From positions 328,384-392,383 of the forward strand of contig JAFREE010000005.1 in NCBI GenBank assembly GCA_019400425.1: a stretch of DNA of 64,000 bases, written 5' to 3'. This DNA is from Hymenochaete sp. R1 (lineage: Eukaryota > Basidiomycota > Agaricomycetes > Hymenochaetales > Hymenochaetaceae). The notes beneath the pieces were generated by a model. That model searched no databases. It was not told where the DNA came from and worked only from the letters and a program-made list of their open reading frames with translations. Below are positions 1 to 10,203 of this stretch, one piece after another. A program made the position numbers and the translations under genes. Numbering within the stretch: the first letter of the stretch is position 1; each line of letters begins with the position of its first letter.

Positions 1-1538
1 TGAAGAAGCAGATGGAGGCGGTGGAGAGGCAGAAGGAGGAATTGGCGAGGCGGGAGGAGGAGTTGAGGGCGAGGGAGGTGGAAGAGCAGAAGAGGAGGGA
101 GGAGGAAGAAAGGATGTGGGCGGAGGAGAGGGAGAGGAGGGAAAGGGAAGAGAGGGAGAGAAGGGAGGCGCATGCGGTGGAGATGGAGAGGAGGGAGAAA
201 GAAATCAAGGAGAAGGAGGACGAGGCGAGGAGGATGAAGGAGCGCGAGCGGGAAAGGGAGGATCGAGAACGGAGACGTGACCAGGAGCGACGTGATCAAG
301 AGCGTAGGGACAGGGACAGGGAACGTGAGCGCGACCGTGAACGCAGAGAACGCGACGAACGACAGACGCAGGCAATCGCTGAAAGCGCAGCTCGCGAGCA
401 CCAGCTCCGTAAAGAGGCAGAAGAGCAGCAGCAGCAGCAGCTCCGCGAACGTCCTTCCCGGATCCGCGAATCCCACAGCACCCGCCGCCAGATCTACGAA
501 TCCCACCCTTCCATACCTCCTCCTATCCGCGATACACCCCCTCCTCTAGCCTCCGCAGCCGTAGACGACGACGACGATGTCCCCGTCCCTTACACCGACC
601 TCGAGGAACAAAGAGAGCTCCTTGCATTCTACGAACGCAAAGCCCAAGCCGACCGTGCCAAAGCAGCCTCGCGCGGTGCCGCCACCAGCAGCAGTTCCGC
701 AGCAGCCTGGGCGAGCGGGACGTTCCCTGGGCGTGCAGCGTCTGCGACGAGCAGCGCACAGTCGAACGTGAGTCAGAGGTCGACGGGGAGCTCGACGTCG
801 AATGCGTCGTCGGACTTTTCGCGCGCGTCGGGGGCGAGCTCCTCTGCTACGTCTGCTTCGGCGTATTCTGCGGCAGCACGCGCGTCGCCGATGTCGATGG
901 GGAGTAATAGTAGCGGGAGCAGCGGTGCGCATTCGTCACGGACAGCGACGCCTGGTTCGGGTCGGTACGGAGGTGGAGGAGGCGGACCGGCGGGTCCGAC
1001 AGGCCCAACGCCTTCTTCAGGCTCGTACACGCACAGTTCGCCCCTCTCTGACGCAGAATGGAACAGACGGCAAGAAGAGAACGTGCGCAAACAGCAAGAA
1101 CAGTTCCAGCGCGAGACACAGCGCGCCGAGCAGGAACGCGCCGCACACGCCGCCGCTGCCGCCATCTCTGCCTCGGGCGGACGCACGGAGGTCGCGCGTC
1201 TGTGGGCGTCATACGAGTCCGCCTGGGCGTCTCTTAAGGACCGACCGGCGCTGTTCTTCCGGACGATGCCGTGGCCTGTCCTGCGGGCGCCGCTGGACCC
1301 GGAGGAGTTGACGCCAAACGCGATCAGCGCGTTTGTGTTGAGCACGGCGCATAGTGCTGGGAAGACGAACCGGGATCGGCTGAAGGAGCAGCTGTTGAGG
1401 TGGCATCCGGATCGGTTCGAGAATAAGTGGATGGGCAAGGTGGATGCTGGGGAGAAGGAGGTTGTGAGGAGGGGGGCGGGCGCGGTCGTGAGGGGGTTGA
1501 ATGAGCTGATGACACGGGAGAATAATAATCCGTTTTGA
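1..1538 (+). CDS. Coiled-coil protein with NFKBIL1-like J-type C-terminal domain (5' partial)
   Basis: The reading frame is open to the left edge (first full codon at 3; first visible ATG at 12), so the true start is probably outside the window. The N-terminal 150 residues are an almost pure Arg/Glu charged helix, predicted coiled coil. A Ser/Ala/Gly-rich linker follows (about residues 220-340), then a second short Gln/Glu/Arg helix and a compact C-terminal domain (about 390-508). That domain has the run YESAWASL, then MPWPVL, then LLRWHPDRF and a closing LNELM helix. This order (Trp helix, PWP, RWHPD, final helix) is that of the J-like C-terminal region of NFKBIL1/IkB-like proteins, known from family knowledge. 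The HPD tripeptide of DnaJ co-chaperones is present. Function is inferred only: a possible Hsp70-cochaperone-like or RNA-processing role. The visible part is one exon, ending at TGA 1536-1538. Confidence 0.65.
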   Translation, partial: KKQMEAVERQKEELARREEELRAREVEEQKRREEEERMWAEERERREREERERREAHAVEMERREKEIKEKEDEARRMKEREREREDRERRRDQERRDQERRDRDRERERDRERRERDERQTQAIAESAAREHQLRKEAEEQQQQQLRERPSRIRESHSTRRQIYESHPSIPPPIRDTPPPLASAAVDDDDDVPVPYTDLEEQRELLAFYERKAQADRAKAASRGAATSSSSAAAWASGTFPGRAASATSSAQSNVSQRSTGSSTSNASSDFSRASGASSSATSASAYSAAARASPMSMGSNSSGSSGAHSSRTATPGSGRYGGGGGGPAGPTGPTPSSGSYTHSSPLSDAEWNRRQEENVRKQQEQFQRETQRAEQERAAHAAAAAISASGGRTEVARLWASYESAWASLKDRPALFFRTMPWPVLRAPLDPEELTPNAISAFVLSTAHSAGKTNRDRLKEQLLRWHPDRFENKWMGKVDAGEKEVVRRGAGAVVRGLNELMTRENNNPF

Positions 1539-2150
1539 AGGATGTTTGCTTCCCCCCACTATTATTTCGTGTGTTTCTGTTTCTGTACTGGTTTTTTTCT
1601 ACTTTTCTTTTTGTTTGTTCTGTCTTATTTTCTGTAGTGTTTCCTCTACATCCCCCGCCAAATCTGTTCGATATCCACGTCGTCATTTTCACCATATACT
1701 TCTTTTTTCCCCTCCCTCTTCCTTCTCTTTGCATACACCGGAGCGCAACAACCAAATCCACAAACAGAACCAAATCAAATCAAATTGCAATATGTTATGT
1801 AGCATTATCTCGCCCTCCTATCTCTTTTTTCCCTTTCTTTTTTTACGGTCTTACCTTCCTATCTCTTCTCCGTTCGCTCTTCCTTTCGCTTTCTTTGCCT
1901 CTCTTTGGTCGAGGTGCTGCCATGACTTAAACCCGGGTGGGTTACGATGTATGTCAACATGTGTTGTATACTACATTATTTTGCGTGTTCGTTTCTACGA
2001 CTTCCAAGTTTGATATTGGCGATCATTGGGATGCTGGCACGAACAATCGGTAAGCATGAAGTTTAGAACAAGAAGGCACATCGTTTGACATCAACATTCT
2101 CAAACACACAGAGAAGACGATGAAGATGTGTACGCTATTATTATTTCTAC
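1539..2150. other. Intergenic, convergent 3' ends
   Basis: This space lies between the tails of two convergent genes. The plus strand is strongly pyrimidine-rich from 1555 to 1900, as expected of a 3' UTR. No ORF with coding character was seen. Confidence 0.6.
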
Positions 2151-3407
2151 TCAACTCGGGTCTACCAAGTTCTGGAGAAGTTTAATCGCCACTGGCTGCC
2201 AGTCCATCATCTTCCTCTGTGATTCCCTTAACAATCTGCGGTAGCGGTCCCAAATTTCCCCCTCCTCACCCAGCGGGGCACGAGATCTGGCGGACTCACT
2301 CGCCGCATCCGCATACTCCAAGACGTCTTCGAGCCTCCTGAACCAGTATGAGAGTCTCTCCTGCTGCTTCTTGATATTCTCGTAGTCCTCTTCAGACTTC
2401 TTGTCTTTCAAGTCCACGAGGCCTGCTTTGATGAACGCTATGAACCAGCTCGCTATCTCCTTCACTTTTGTGTCGGTGTTGGCGTCTAGAGAAGGATTCG
2501 TGCCTGCTCCGACCAGAGTAATGTCAGCATGTGGCTCGTCCCGGCCGCTGGCAGAGGCTCTGCCAATGTAGTCTTCGACGAGCTTGTCCCTGAGGCACAA
2601 ATCGACAGCATGCGAGAGCTTCTCCCTCGCCTGTATCGCGAGCTTGTGGATCTCCTTCGCAATGAGAATGGGGTGATAATCACCGCGAATCACAGCCCGG
2701 TCCTTCTGTGCGCGGTAGATGAGCGTTTGCAGATGGCGCAGGTGGTGCTTTCCCAATTCGAGTCCCCAAGCCTCGGTCATCAAGCTTCTGCCGCTCTCGG
2801 CCAGGATGAGCTGAACATAGCGTTTCAGGGCGAGCTCCAAGGCTTTTCGGGCGGACTCCGACTCTGGGCTGTCGCCGTCGAGCTCGGAAAGAGGGGGGAC
2901 GGGAGCATCGGGGTCGAGAGTGTAGTTTTGGACCTCTTCGTCTACAAGGAGGGGCCCGAGAGTATCCTTGAGGTCGATGCTTGCCGTCTTTCGAAGCTGG
3001 CGCCTGAGCGAGTCGCGCTTCTTGTCGTATTTGTCCATCTCCTCTTTAGAGAACATGGCGCCTTTCCATTGGTATTTCCCGCCCATGGCGAATTTCCCCG
3101 GCTCGCCTTCCTTCTCAGAGGCGTATCGTATGCAAAGCTCCATGGCGTCCTTGATCTTTTCTTTCTCCGCGCGCCGCTCTTGCTTCACCGAATCATCCGT
3201 CGTTTTTCCCACTCGTCCTTGTTCCATGTAATCGTTCGTGATCCAGTCTAGCTGCTCTTTGACCGCTTTTTTGAACGCATCTCGGTCGCCACCCTTGAGA
3301 TTCGTTAAGTACTCGGTAGTGTGTGGCAGGTCGTCTGCGGTGAGACGCCCCTTGTTGCGCTTGCGGCTTGAACCCCCGTGTGACCCAGATTTGCGCTTAC
3401 CACTCAT
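2151..3407 (-). CDS. Paralogue A of an unrecognised, probably nuclear protein family
   Basis: Single-exon 418-aa protein. I do not recognise the family. The N-terminus (residues 4-20) carries two clusters of Lys/Arg separated by Gly/Ser, a plausible bipartite nuclear localisation signal. The rest is predicted mainly alpha-helical and highly charged, without signal peptide, membrane span or known catalytic motif. Blocks shared with the neighbour at 4666-5823 include LPHTTEYL (27-34), KEQLDWI (50-56), KGAMFSKEEMDKY (115-127), KALELALKRY (188-197) and HLRHLQTLIYRAQ (222-234). The last two also recur in the genes at 14730 and 17436. The start is supported by the MSGKRK beginning shared with paralogue B and by a leader intron ending just upstream. 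Helical scaffold or nucleic-acid-associated roles are possible but unproven. Confidence 0.75.
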   Translation of the reverse strand: MSGKRKSGSHGGSSRKRNKGRLTADDLPHTTEYLTNLKGGDRDAFKKAVKEQLDWITNDYMEQGRVGKTTDDSVKQERRAEKEKIKDAMELCIRYASEKEGEPGKFAMGGKYQWKGAMFSKEEMDKYDKKRDSLRRQLRKTASIDLKDTLGPLLVDEEVQNYTLDPDAPVPPLSELDGDSPESESARKALELALKRYVQLILAESGRSLMTEAWGLELGKHHLRHLQTLIYRAQKDRAVIRGDYHPILIAKEIHKLAIQAREKLSHAVDLCLRDKLVEDYIGRASASGRDEPHADITLVGAGTNPSLDANTDTKVKEIASWFIAFIKAGLVDLKDKKSEEDYENIKKQQERLSYWFRRLEDVLEYADAASESARSRAPLGEEGEIWDRYRRLLRESQRKMMDWQPVAIKLLQNLVDPS

Positions 3408-3477
3408 AGTAAGAGGCGCTTGATGGGAAACGTCGTGAACAGTCGAAGAAAGTAGAACGGAGACAGAATTTACTCAC
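3408..3477 (-). promoter_or_regulatory. 5' leader with intron, paralogue A
   Basis: On the minus strand a donor GTGAGTAA at 3477 and an acceptor ATCAAG ending at 3419 define a 59-nt intron. It leaves 11 nt before the ATG. The exon base context before the donor (ATA) is the same as in paralogue B. Confidence 0.55.
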
Positions 3478-4665
3478 TATGAAGATGCTGTGATCGCGAA
3501 CGGAGGCAGAAGCTTCGAAGGAGTTAAAATACTCGGTTCAGCAATAGAAAAAAGGCGTGGTTCTTTTTATTGCCAGCACCTTGCATTGCAACCTACTTAC
3601 TATGCAACACCTGTTAATGGCCAAACGTCACACTTATGCGATCGTGTGCTCCCTTGAACCTTATCAGGTCTTATATTCAAGGCGTCCGAGTCGAAAGTGG
3701 ATTAGAAGTGCAAAACAAAATTAATGGCTACTTGTTAGTGAGTTTCAGTTAGTGAGTGCCGGTCAAGCTTTGCAACCCTTGCAATCTGCCAAGACAAGCA
3801 AACACCCATCGAACCAATGAAACGTCAGAAACCCTCATATAGATAAGTAAAGGGCTCTTGAGATGCAAAAAGGGGTTATTTCTGCGAACGCTCCGCCAGA
3901 TCCGCATCTAACTTTGAACAAAATTTGCAGCGAGAGGAACGAGCGTACGTGTACAGAGCACTGACTGAGGATGGTCGGCAGAGCCAGACTCGGAGAATTT
4001 GAGAAGCAAATTCGTTTTACAATCCTCGAAGTGCCATCGGCGTGCTCTCTGTTGGCGTGGGCCATACTAAGTGCTTCTTCGTGAACTAACTACGGCATGG
4101 TGTTTTTCCTCGGTGTGATGGTCAATCCAGGAATGTACACTGGAATTGTGAGAGTCGGCAGAGAGGATGGGAGCTCTTGCCAGTGGTCGATGACGACGTT
4201 GCGCCGATCGCGGTAGCTACGTCTCCCAGAAATAATGTTGCTCAGGAGAATGACGAGGAGTTAGGAATGAAGGTCCGTCTCGTAGATGGTTTGAGGAAGA
4301 CGCGTTGGATTGATTCATTTTTTCTAAAAAAAGAGTTGAAGTGCGTGTCAGCAAAATTGTTCAATAAAGATTTTCTCACGATTACGGGCCATGTGTGGCT
4401 CCTCAGCCACTCCTGCAAAAAGAAAAGTTTCCTTTGGGAATCGGAATGGCTTACAAATGTAATCAGGAGAAGTTTATTTCCGAAACATCAAATATCTGAA
4501 GTTGGTGATATTGTTGTAATGAATAGATATCAATGAACTGGCTACGAACTATAAGTTGAAAAGGCACCACGATACATCCCATTAATTATTGGAACACGTA
4601 TCATGATGGTGAGTTCGGAACCATGCCTCCAACGTAAAATATGAACGTGCAGCCTTCAACCATTC
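3478..4665. other. Intergenic with duplicated promoter block
   Basis: Upstream of paralogue A. Bases 3762-3822 (core CTTTGCAACCC...TCTGCCAAGACAAGC) match a block upstream of paralogue B at 6186-6235, so the duplication took in promoter DNA. An AT-rich ATAAAAA element lies near 3563-3570 on the minus strand. A 119-codon ORF at 4177-4536 has no recognisable feature and is treated as chance or a relic. Confidence 0.5.
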
Positions 4666-5823
4666 TTAATTCTGCTGCTCACTGTTATTCTTTAGCCAAT
4701 CTTTCAGTCTGGTCTCCGATTGGGTTAACAATCTCTTTAGCCGGGCCCAATCCGCGACCTTCTTTCCATCTTCAGACTCAGGTCCCTTTCGTTTTTGAAC
4801 CTGCGCCACATACTCCTTCACCTCTCCGACTCTCTTGATACTACTTGGCACTTTCTGACGGAGTTCATCTGCCTTGTGAGTATTGAAAGTACGTTCTCGT
4901 ACAAGACCTTGATGCGCGAAACCTATGAGCCAGCATGCAACATCCCTCGCCTCTGTATCGTGATTGACAGACGCATCGTGCATCAACGCGATTTCTTGGA
5001 ATGGCTCAGGTTTATCTACATATGCCTCTTTGCACATATCGGCATAGTCCGAATCGACGAGGTAGGACAATCGTTTACTGGCCTCTTTCGCGAGCTGAAG
5101 TATATCCTCGTGAACATGGATGACCCGATCCTTCTGGGTGAGATGGCTCTTGTCATTCTGCGCACGAAGAATGTATGTCTGCAGTTGGCGAAGATGACTT
5201 TCTCGGTCATCTCGGCCCCAAGTATTAGGGTTGGTGCCTCTTTTGCCTTCATCCTTGTTCAGCAGTTCACGGATATACCACTTCAGGTTGAGCTCCAACG
5301 CCTTCTTCTCGGACTCGTCATCTTTCAATTTCGAAAGCGAAGGAATTTCAGCGGTATGCTCAAGAGTATGGTTCTGAACATTCTCATCGGCGATGATGGC
5401 ATTCAAAATGTCAGAATCGTTCTTGAGATTAGTCCTTTTAGAACGCGAGGATACGGTCGCAAAGACGTCGCGTACAACCTTATAACGATCCATATCCTCC
5501 GCAGAGAACATGGCGTCCTTCCAGCTATATTTACCGCCCTTGGCAACTGATCCTGGACGACCTTCCTTTTCGGTTGCGGATGTCCAGCAGAGGTTGAAAG
5601 CGTCCCGCAGAACCACTGACTTTCTAGCCTCGGCGTGATCATTATGCCACGATACGATCCAATCAAGTTGCTCTTTAACCGCAGTTTTAAACCGAGAACG
5701 ATCTGTATCCTTGAGCGTATTCAAATGATCGGATTTGTGAGGGAGCTGTCCTTCGATGAGTCGGTCATCCGAGTATTCAGAGGCCGGGTCGGCAAGTGAT
5801 GAGGCTTTGCGCTTCCCACTCAT
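4666..5823 (-). CDS. Paralogue B of the same unrecognised family
   Basis: Single-exon 385-aa protein, co-oriented with paralogue A and closely similar over its length. Shared blocks are the MSGKRK start, LPHKSDHL, KEQLDWI, EKEGRPG, GGKYSWKDAMFSAEDMDRY, KALELNLKWYI, HLRQLQTYILRAQ and CWLIGFAHQGLV. The basic N-terminus is shorter and less convincing as an NLS than that of A. No enzyme motif, signal peptide or membrane span is visible; the protein is predicted helical and charged. The C-terminal third is the most divergent part. The arrangement suggests a tandem duplication of about 2.4 kb that produced A and B. Function unknown. Confidence 0.75.
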   Translation of the reverse strand: MSGKRKASSLADPASEYSDDRLIEGQLPHKSDHLNTLKDTDRSRFKTAVKEQLDWIVSWHNDHAEARKSVVLRDAFNLCWTSATEKEGRPGSVAKGGKYSWKDAMFSAEDMDRYKVVRDVFATVSSRSKRTNLKNDSDILNAIIADENVQNHTLEHTAEIPSLSKLKDDESEKKALELNLKWYIRELLNKDEGKRGTNPNTWGRDDRESHLRQLQTYILRAQNDKSHLTQKDRVIHVHEDILQLAKEASKRLSYLVDSDYADMCKEAYVDKPEPFQEIALMHDASVNHDTEARDVACWLIGFAHQGLVRERTFNTHKADELRQKVPSSIKRVGEVKEYVAQVQKRKGPESEDGKKVADWARLKRLLTQSETRLKDWLKNNSEQQN

Positions 5824-5996
5824 GGTGAACGCTAGATAATATGTATAATTAGCAAAGAGATCAGACAGGCGAATACATATTACTCACTATAGAGTTACTG
5901 CGATTGCAAAGGTAGAGCAAGATTAACTCAGCCAGAAATCAGTGGATGAGCTTGATAGTAGGAGGTACCACAGGGATAATCAGACAGGCTTTTATA
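5824..5996 (-). promoter_or_regulatory. 5' leader intron and TATA-like box, paralogue B
   Basis: Minus-strand donor GTGAGTAA at 5887 and acceptor ATCTAG ending at 5832 give a 56-nt leader intron, with 8 nt left before the ATG. A TATAAAAG element lies at 5996-5989, a suitable distance upstream. Confidence 0.55.
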
Positions 5997-7192
5997 TGCA
6001 TTACATTAAATTGCAACCCACCCCATATGCGACACATGCATATAAGTGGATGTATTGTTAATGTATTCGTGCGGGCTCCTTCAGAAGGCAAAACCCTTAG
6101 TCGATGCCGCACTTTGATCATAATCGCAAAGTTAGCTACCTCGAAAAATGCAGAATAAACTTTTTAGATGCTTACTAGCGAGTACTAGCCAAACTTTGCA
6201 ATCATTCAAATCTGCCAAGACAAGCAAAAAAGTGACATCTATCTATATCCACACATCGGCCTTTCTCGGGAAGCAAAAAGGGGGGGGGAGAGCAAGTCGA
6301 TACAAAGCACAAAACAAAACCTTTTTATAGGTACTGAGGTAAGGCTGGCAAGCAACAATCGAGCTTTGCTATCTTGGAAGGGGCCGGGACGAGCAAACAC
6401 TCCTTTGAGCGACGGGAACATTACACCGATTTGCATGAGGAACTTACATGGTGCAAAAGAGGGTCCCTTCTGAAGATACCACATGAAAACCGCGTCTTCC
6501 CTTTGTGTACTCTCTCCGGTAGGAAGTGCGAGCGGACGTGATCCAGGAAACGAAGCGCAATGACGGAGCATTTGAGCGTGTTGAGACAAATAGCCTGTAT
6601 TGTAGAGCCTTTATTAGGCCGGGACGTATCTGAACATGGATTTCTGTAATAGTTGTAAGTTAACTTCATATCAGAACTGTTTCGATGGGCAGGCTTACCC
6701 AAGCTATTTACTATGTTATTCCCCTACCGCCCAAGATATGCCTCGCAAAGAGGAATTGATTCGTATTCTCTGTCATGGACACCCATCACCGAACAAAAGC
6801 TCTCGAAACGAATCCAACTGAATCACCAAAAGGTGACATCTGCCAGTACGGTTGAACGCCTGAATATATCTCGCCTCTATCGTGACGATGGGTGAGATTC
6901 TGGTAAGCTTGTCGCCTTCAGCGTCGAGACAGAGACGTTACTCGCTGAAAGACTTGGATTTCGCGTGAGTTTGTTACGTTAACTTGGGAAAGAGTACTGG
7001 CAGGCGCAATTTGAAGGTTCAGATGGCAGACATCATATTTGAGAACGCGTACGTTCATCAAAGCAAAGCCATGGATGACGTGAGAGACAGAGGGCAAGGA
7101 ATGACGCAGCCAGTCGAATCTGCGCGCCTCGAAATCCCTTGACTTCAGACCACTATCACTACGACTTTCGAGACCTCGTAATACGCGTTATT
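5997..7192. other. Intergenic with repeated promoter blocks
   Basis: Divergent promoter space between paralogue B and the glomulin-like gene. It contains two copies of the block also found upstream of paralogue A: 6186-6235 (closest) and a weaker one at 6361-6419 (GAGCTTTGC...GACGAGCAAACAC). A run of nine G lies at 6280-6288. No gene is supported. Confidence 0.5.
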
Positions 7193-9275
7193 ATGGCTGA
7201 AACAAACTCATCAGCGGCAAAAGATATTGAGGAACGTATACTGAATTATCGAGAGACTGTTCGTATGGATATCTCTTGGTGCAACGATCTCCTGTTCAAG
7301 TCGTCACGCAGCAGCACGACGAATCCGAGTTGACCTATGAGTTGACGGCCATCCTCACTGCAAGCAATGAGAACTCGAATGACCCATCTTATCTGAGAGC
7401 AGCTTTCAGTGCTATTGTCAATACGGGATCAGCTTATTCATTGGTGTGTCTCCTGCAGTCTATGTACTACTCTCATTTGAACTGATGTTCATCGCAGGAC
7501 CCATTGAGCGTGATCCCTCTCCTCTTGGGTTCTGATGACCCTGCTTCAGATGATATCCTTGCACTGGTAGCTGAATGTTGTAATGCAAAAGAGACTGTTA
7601 TAGCTGTCCAAGAATCATTTGGCATTCTACGTATGGAACTCGGAGCAGATGACGATGTCAATGTTGACATTGTGTCACGGAAATGTTTAAGGCTCTTGAG
7701 GTTGTACATTGCAGGTAAGCAAAGCTTTTCTCTATTCGAATGGATTCTTTCTCAAGAGAGTTCGATATAGCCATTCCAAGACTGAGACCACGTCAACGAA
7801 GTGCACCAGAGACTCTGAAACCTCTCCTCACTTCTATCCCATCTATCATTGAGAGTATATCTCATGAGTTGGACCAACAACACAGGCGATCAATTCTATC
7901 GCTCATCCTTCGTTTGATATCTACCGTCATTTCATGGACTGATCAACAGAAACAGAGTGACGCTGAGGTTGATGCAGTGAAGGTGAGTGAAACTTAAGTG
8001 ATTTCTGCTACCTTTCTAATTCGGATACACCTGATCAGGAGATCTGCAGAATGATATTCATACGGTCTCTTTCTGATATAGGATCAAGTTTACGTACAGA
8101 TTTTGCCAGGTTGAAGTTTGAAGCCTGCTTTCCGCGCTTCGTAATGAAGGAGGTTCCTGATCGTGAATTAGAAATGGATACTTTGGTCGATCAAGCGAAA
8201 GTGAGAATCTCCTGTTCTTTTATTTTTGCTCATACTAAAAAATGGAATGAAGGCGGTTTGTGACGAACTTGACTGTAATTCTGAACACATCCTCAGAGAT
8301 CTGTCAATTGGGTCTCTCGTCGGCTTCTCTTTATTATTATCTTCCACTTACGACCCACCTACAATCACCTCATCGACTTTCGAACAAATCCATCCGATTC
8401 TCATTGCTTGCCTCCAAGCTTCCATATGCTCAGATGCCTGCCTCCATATCCTTTTACATATTCTCTTTCCATCGTCATCTGCAGAGCAATCTATCCCAAT
8501 CGATCCGGATCTTCTACCACCGCTTGTGTCTTCTCTTTCGACCCTTGCGTCATCTTCACCGGACGCTTCAATTCGTCATATCGCATTCCGTACTCTTGCA
8601 TGTTTCTTGGAAAGAGCACCTCCATTAGAACGTATGACGCTTCTTCGGGACCTTCTTTCTCCAGAGAACGCGTTACCTGCGATGCGAGTCGCAAGTGTGG
8701 GTTTATTGAAAGGTAGTGTTCTGCAAGCTTTGAATGATGGAAGAGAAGGAAAGGGCAGGAATGTGTTTGCTAGCTCTGCTCTTCTCCAGACGTTTGGCAG
8801 GATTGTATTGCGTTCGGAACCAGCCGACCTTTTCTTGAAATTGAACATGGAGGCGAAGCATACAAGGAAGTCCTTGGATGAGTTCATCAATTCCGCTAAT
8901 CAAGAACCCAGGAGACTCGTTGAATGTCTGGGGTTGTATTACGTTCTGCTCATGCGTGATGATCGCAATTTGGTCTGTCTTTACTGCATTCTTTTTTAGT
9001 TGATGCTCATGACAGATATTTGCTATAGACTGGTATTAGAGACGCTTCGCAGTTGCGTTCTATCGAGGTTGAGTTCCTCAAGCCCTTGCGCGATGCACTG
9101 GATAAATGGAATGAGCTTGATGGAATCGATGGAGGTACGCTTGCCAGACATTTACTTCGGCTTTATAATAACATTGATAGTGTTTGAAGACGAAAACATA
9201 GTAATGACTCTCGCTGCACTTGAAATGGCGTTGGACAGAGTAGACGAAGCGCGTCATAAGCTTGACTCCAGATGA
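7193..9275 (+). CDS. Ybp2/Alf4/glomulin-like helical repeat protein
   Basis: Eight exons: 7193-7258, 7312-7443, 7498-7714, 7771-7982, 8039-8200, 8253-8972, 9029-9134 and 9181-9275. They join in frame to 569 aa. Only the first intron is uncertain: its donor is GTTCGT, and a 38-nt alternative exists. The protein is alpha-helical throughout with Leu-rich amphipathic repeats. The block SPENALPAMRVASVGLLK in exon 6, followed by a helix with LQTFGRIVLR, is what led me to the family of Yap1-binding protein 2, plant ALF4 and animal glomulin (Kinetochore_Ybp2 fold). Family members bind RBX1 to inhibit cullin-RING ligases (glomulin, ALF4) or act in oxidative stress and at kinetochores (Ybp2). Which applies here cannot be told. 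It is convergent with the small gene at 9420-9766. Confidence 0.65.
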
Positions 9276-9419
9276 ACTTACCGACTATATTCGATGATGG
9301 ATACCATATTATTTAGTGCATCGGGTGTTACTGGCACAAACCAATGTAATCGCATTAGACTGTGTCATGCGAACTAGTCCGCGAGTAAACACATGTCGCC
9401 TCAATGTGAAAACTTAAAT

Positions 9420-9766
9420 TCAGCTCGCAAGCTGGACGAGTTTCAGTTTGTCGCGCTCGGAAAGGCGCTGGATCTTGTCTGACATGCTCTCTATCAAATC
9501 TTCGAAGATCACAATATCCTTCAACAGTTTGCTCATGTCCAAGGCGGCAAGCGTTAGAAGAGAGGCGCTTTCTGCCAGTACTTACCGTGACGAACGGAAT
9601 GTAGGCATCGCTCCGAATAATTTCCTAGTCCAGAGAGATAATTTACGCTTACTTCTCTATTGTGCACTCAGGAAATGCGATGTTAATAATTGCATTTGCG
9701 TCAAGTGAATCTACATATATACACGCACGTATTTATCGTTGGTTCCTTCGCTTTCGAAGTTGCCAT
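9420..9766 (-). CDS. Candidate small three-exon gene, 62 aa, helical
   Basis: Proposed exons on the minus strand are 9766-9729, 9624-9586 and 9531-9420. The splice sites are GTGCGT/CTAG and GTAAGT/ATGAG, and the sum is 189 nt, exactly 63 codons. The product starts MATSKAKEPTIN, passes through KLFGAMPTFRSSR, and ends in an amphipathic helix (LLKDIVIFEDLIES, then KIQRLSERDKLKLVQLAS). The last exon reads as clear coding sequence with helical periodicity; exon 2 is the weakest part, and other joins are possible. I do not recognise the family. Its size and terminal helix resemble small subunits of coiled-coil complexes, which is only a guess. It is tail to tail with the glomulin-like gene. Confidence 0.35.
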
Positions 9767-10203
9767 ACTACATCAGTTAACGCGAACTGACGCAAGTACC
9801 AGTTTGAAATATACAAAATGTGATTACTGATATCTCTATTGCGTGCTTCTTTCTCGTTATATGCTTCACAAGTGAGATTCAAGACCAAGAATTTGTAAAG
9901 GTACATACATACACAAACCTGAGGTTCTCCGTCAAAACGTCCTGCGGGAGTTTGAGAAGGCGAAGTCCCCAAGGTTCCCTCCGTTAGGCTTTTGTTTTCG
10001 TGAGGTATACTCATGAAAATATGTTTGAAAATAAGAAGATAAATAATAGTGGTCACTAGTTTTCGAGGTTACATGAACATAAACACGAAACACGCAATAA
10101 ATTCGAGAGTCTCATCGTCCCATTCCTCCAGTGAAACGCACGAAAAAAAAAACATGAACATTTCGCGCGCTCAACTAGAAATAGTAGAAGCCGCTGTGCC
10201 ATT
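9767..10203. other. Intergenic
   Basis: AT-rich spacer between the MOB4 stop and the small gene start, both on the minus strand. It must contain the MOB4 3' UTR and the small gene promoter. A short poly-A run sits at 10143-10152. Nothing else was seen. Confidence 0.5.

Noticed and set aside
4177..4536. 119-codon plus-strand ORF between A and B
   Set aside because: No motif, no splice partners and no similarity seen to neighbours; kept only as possible relic.
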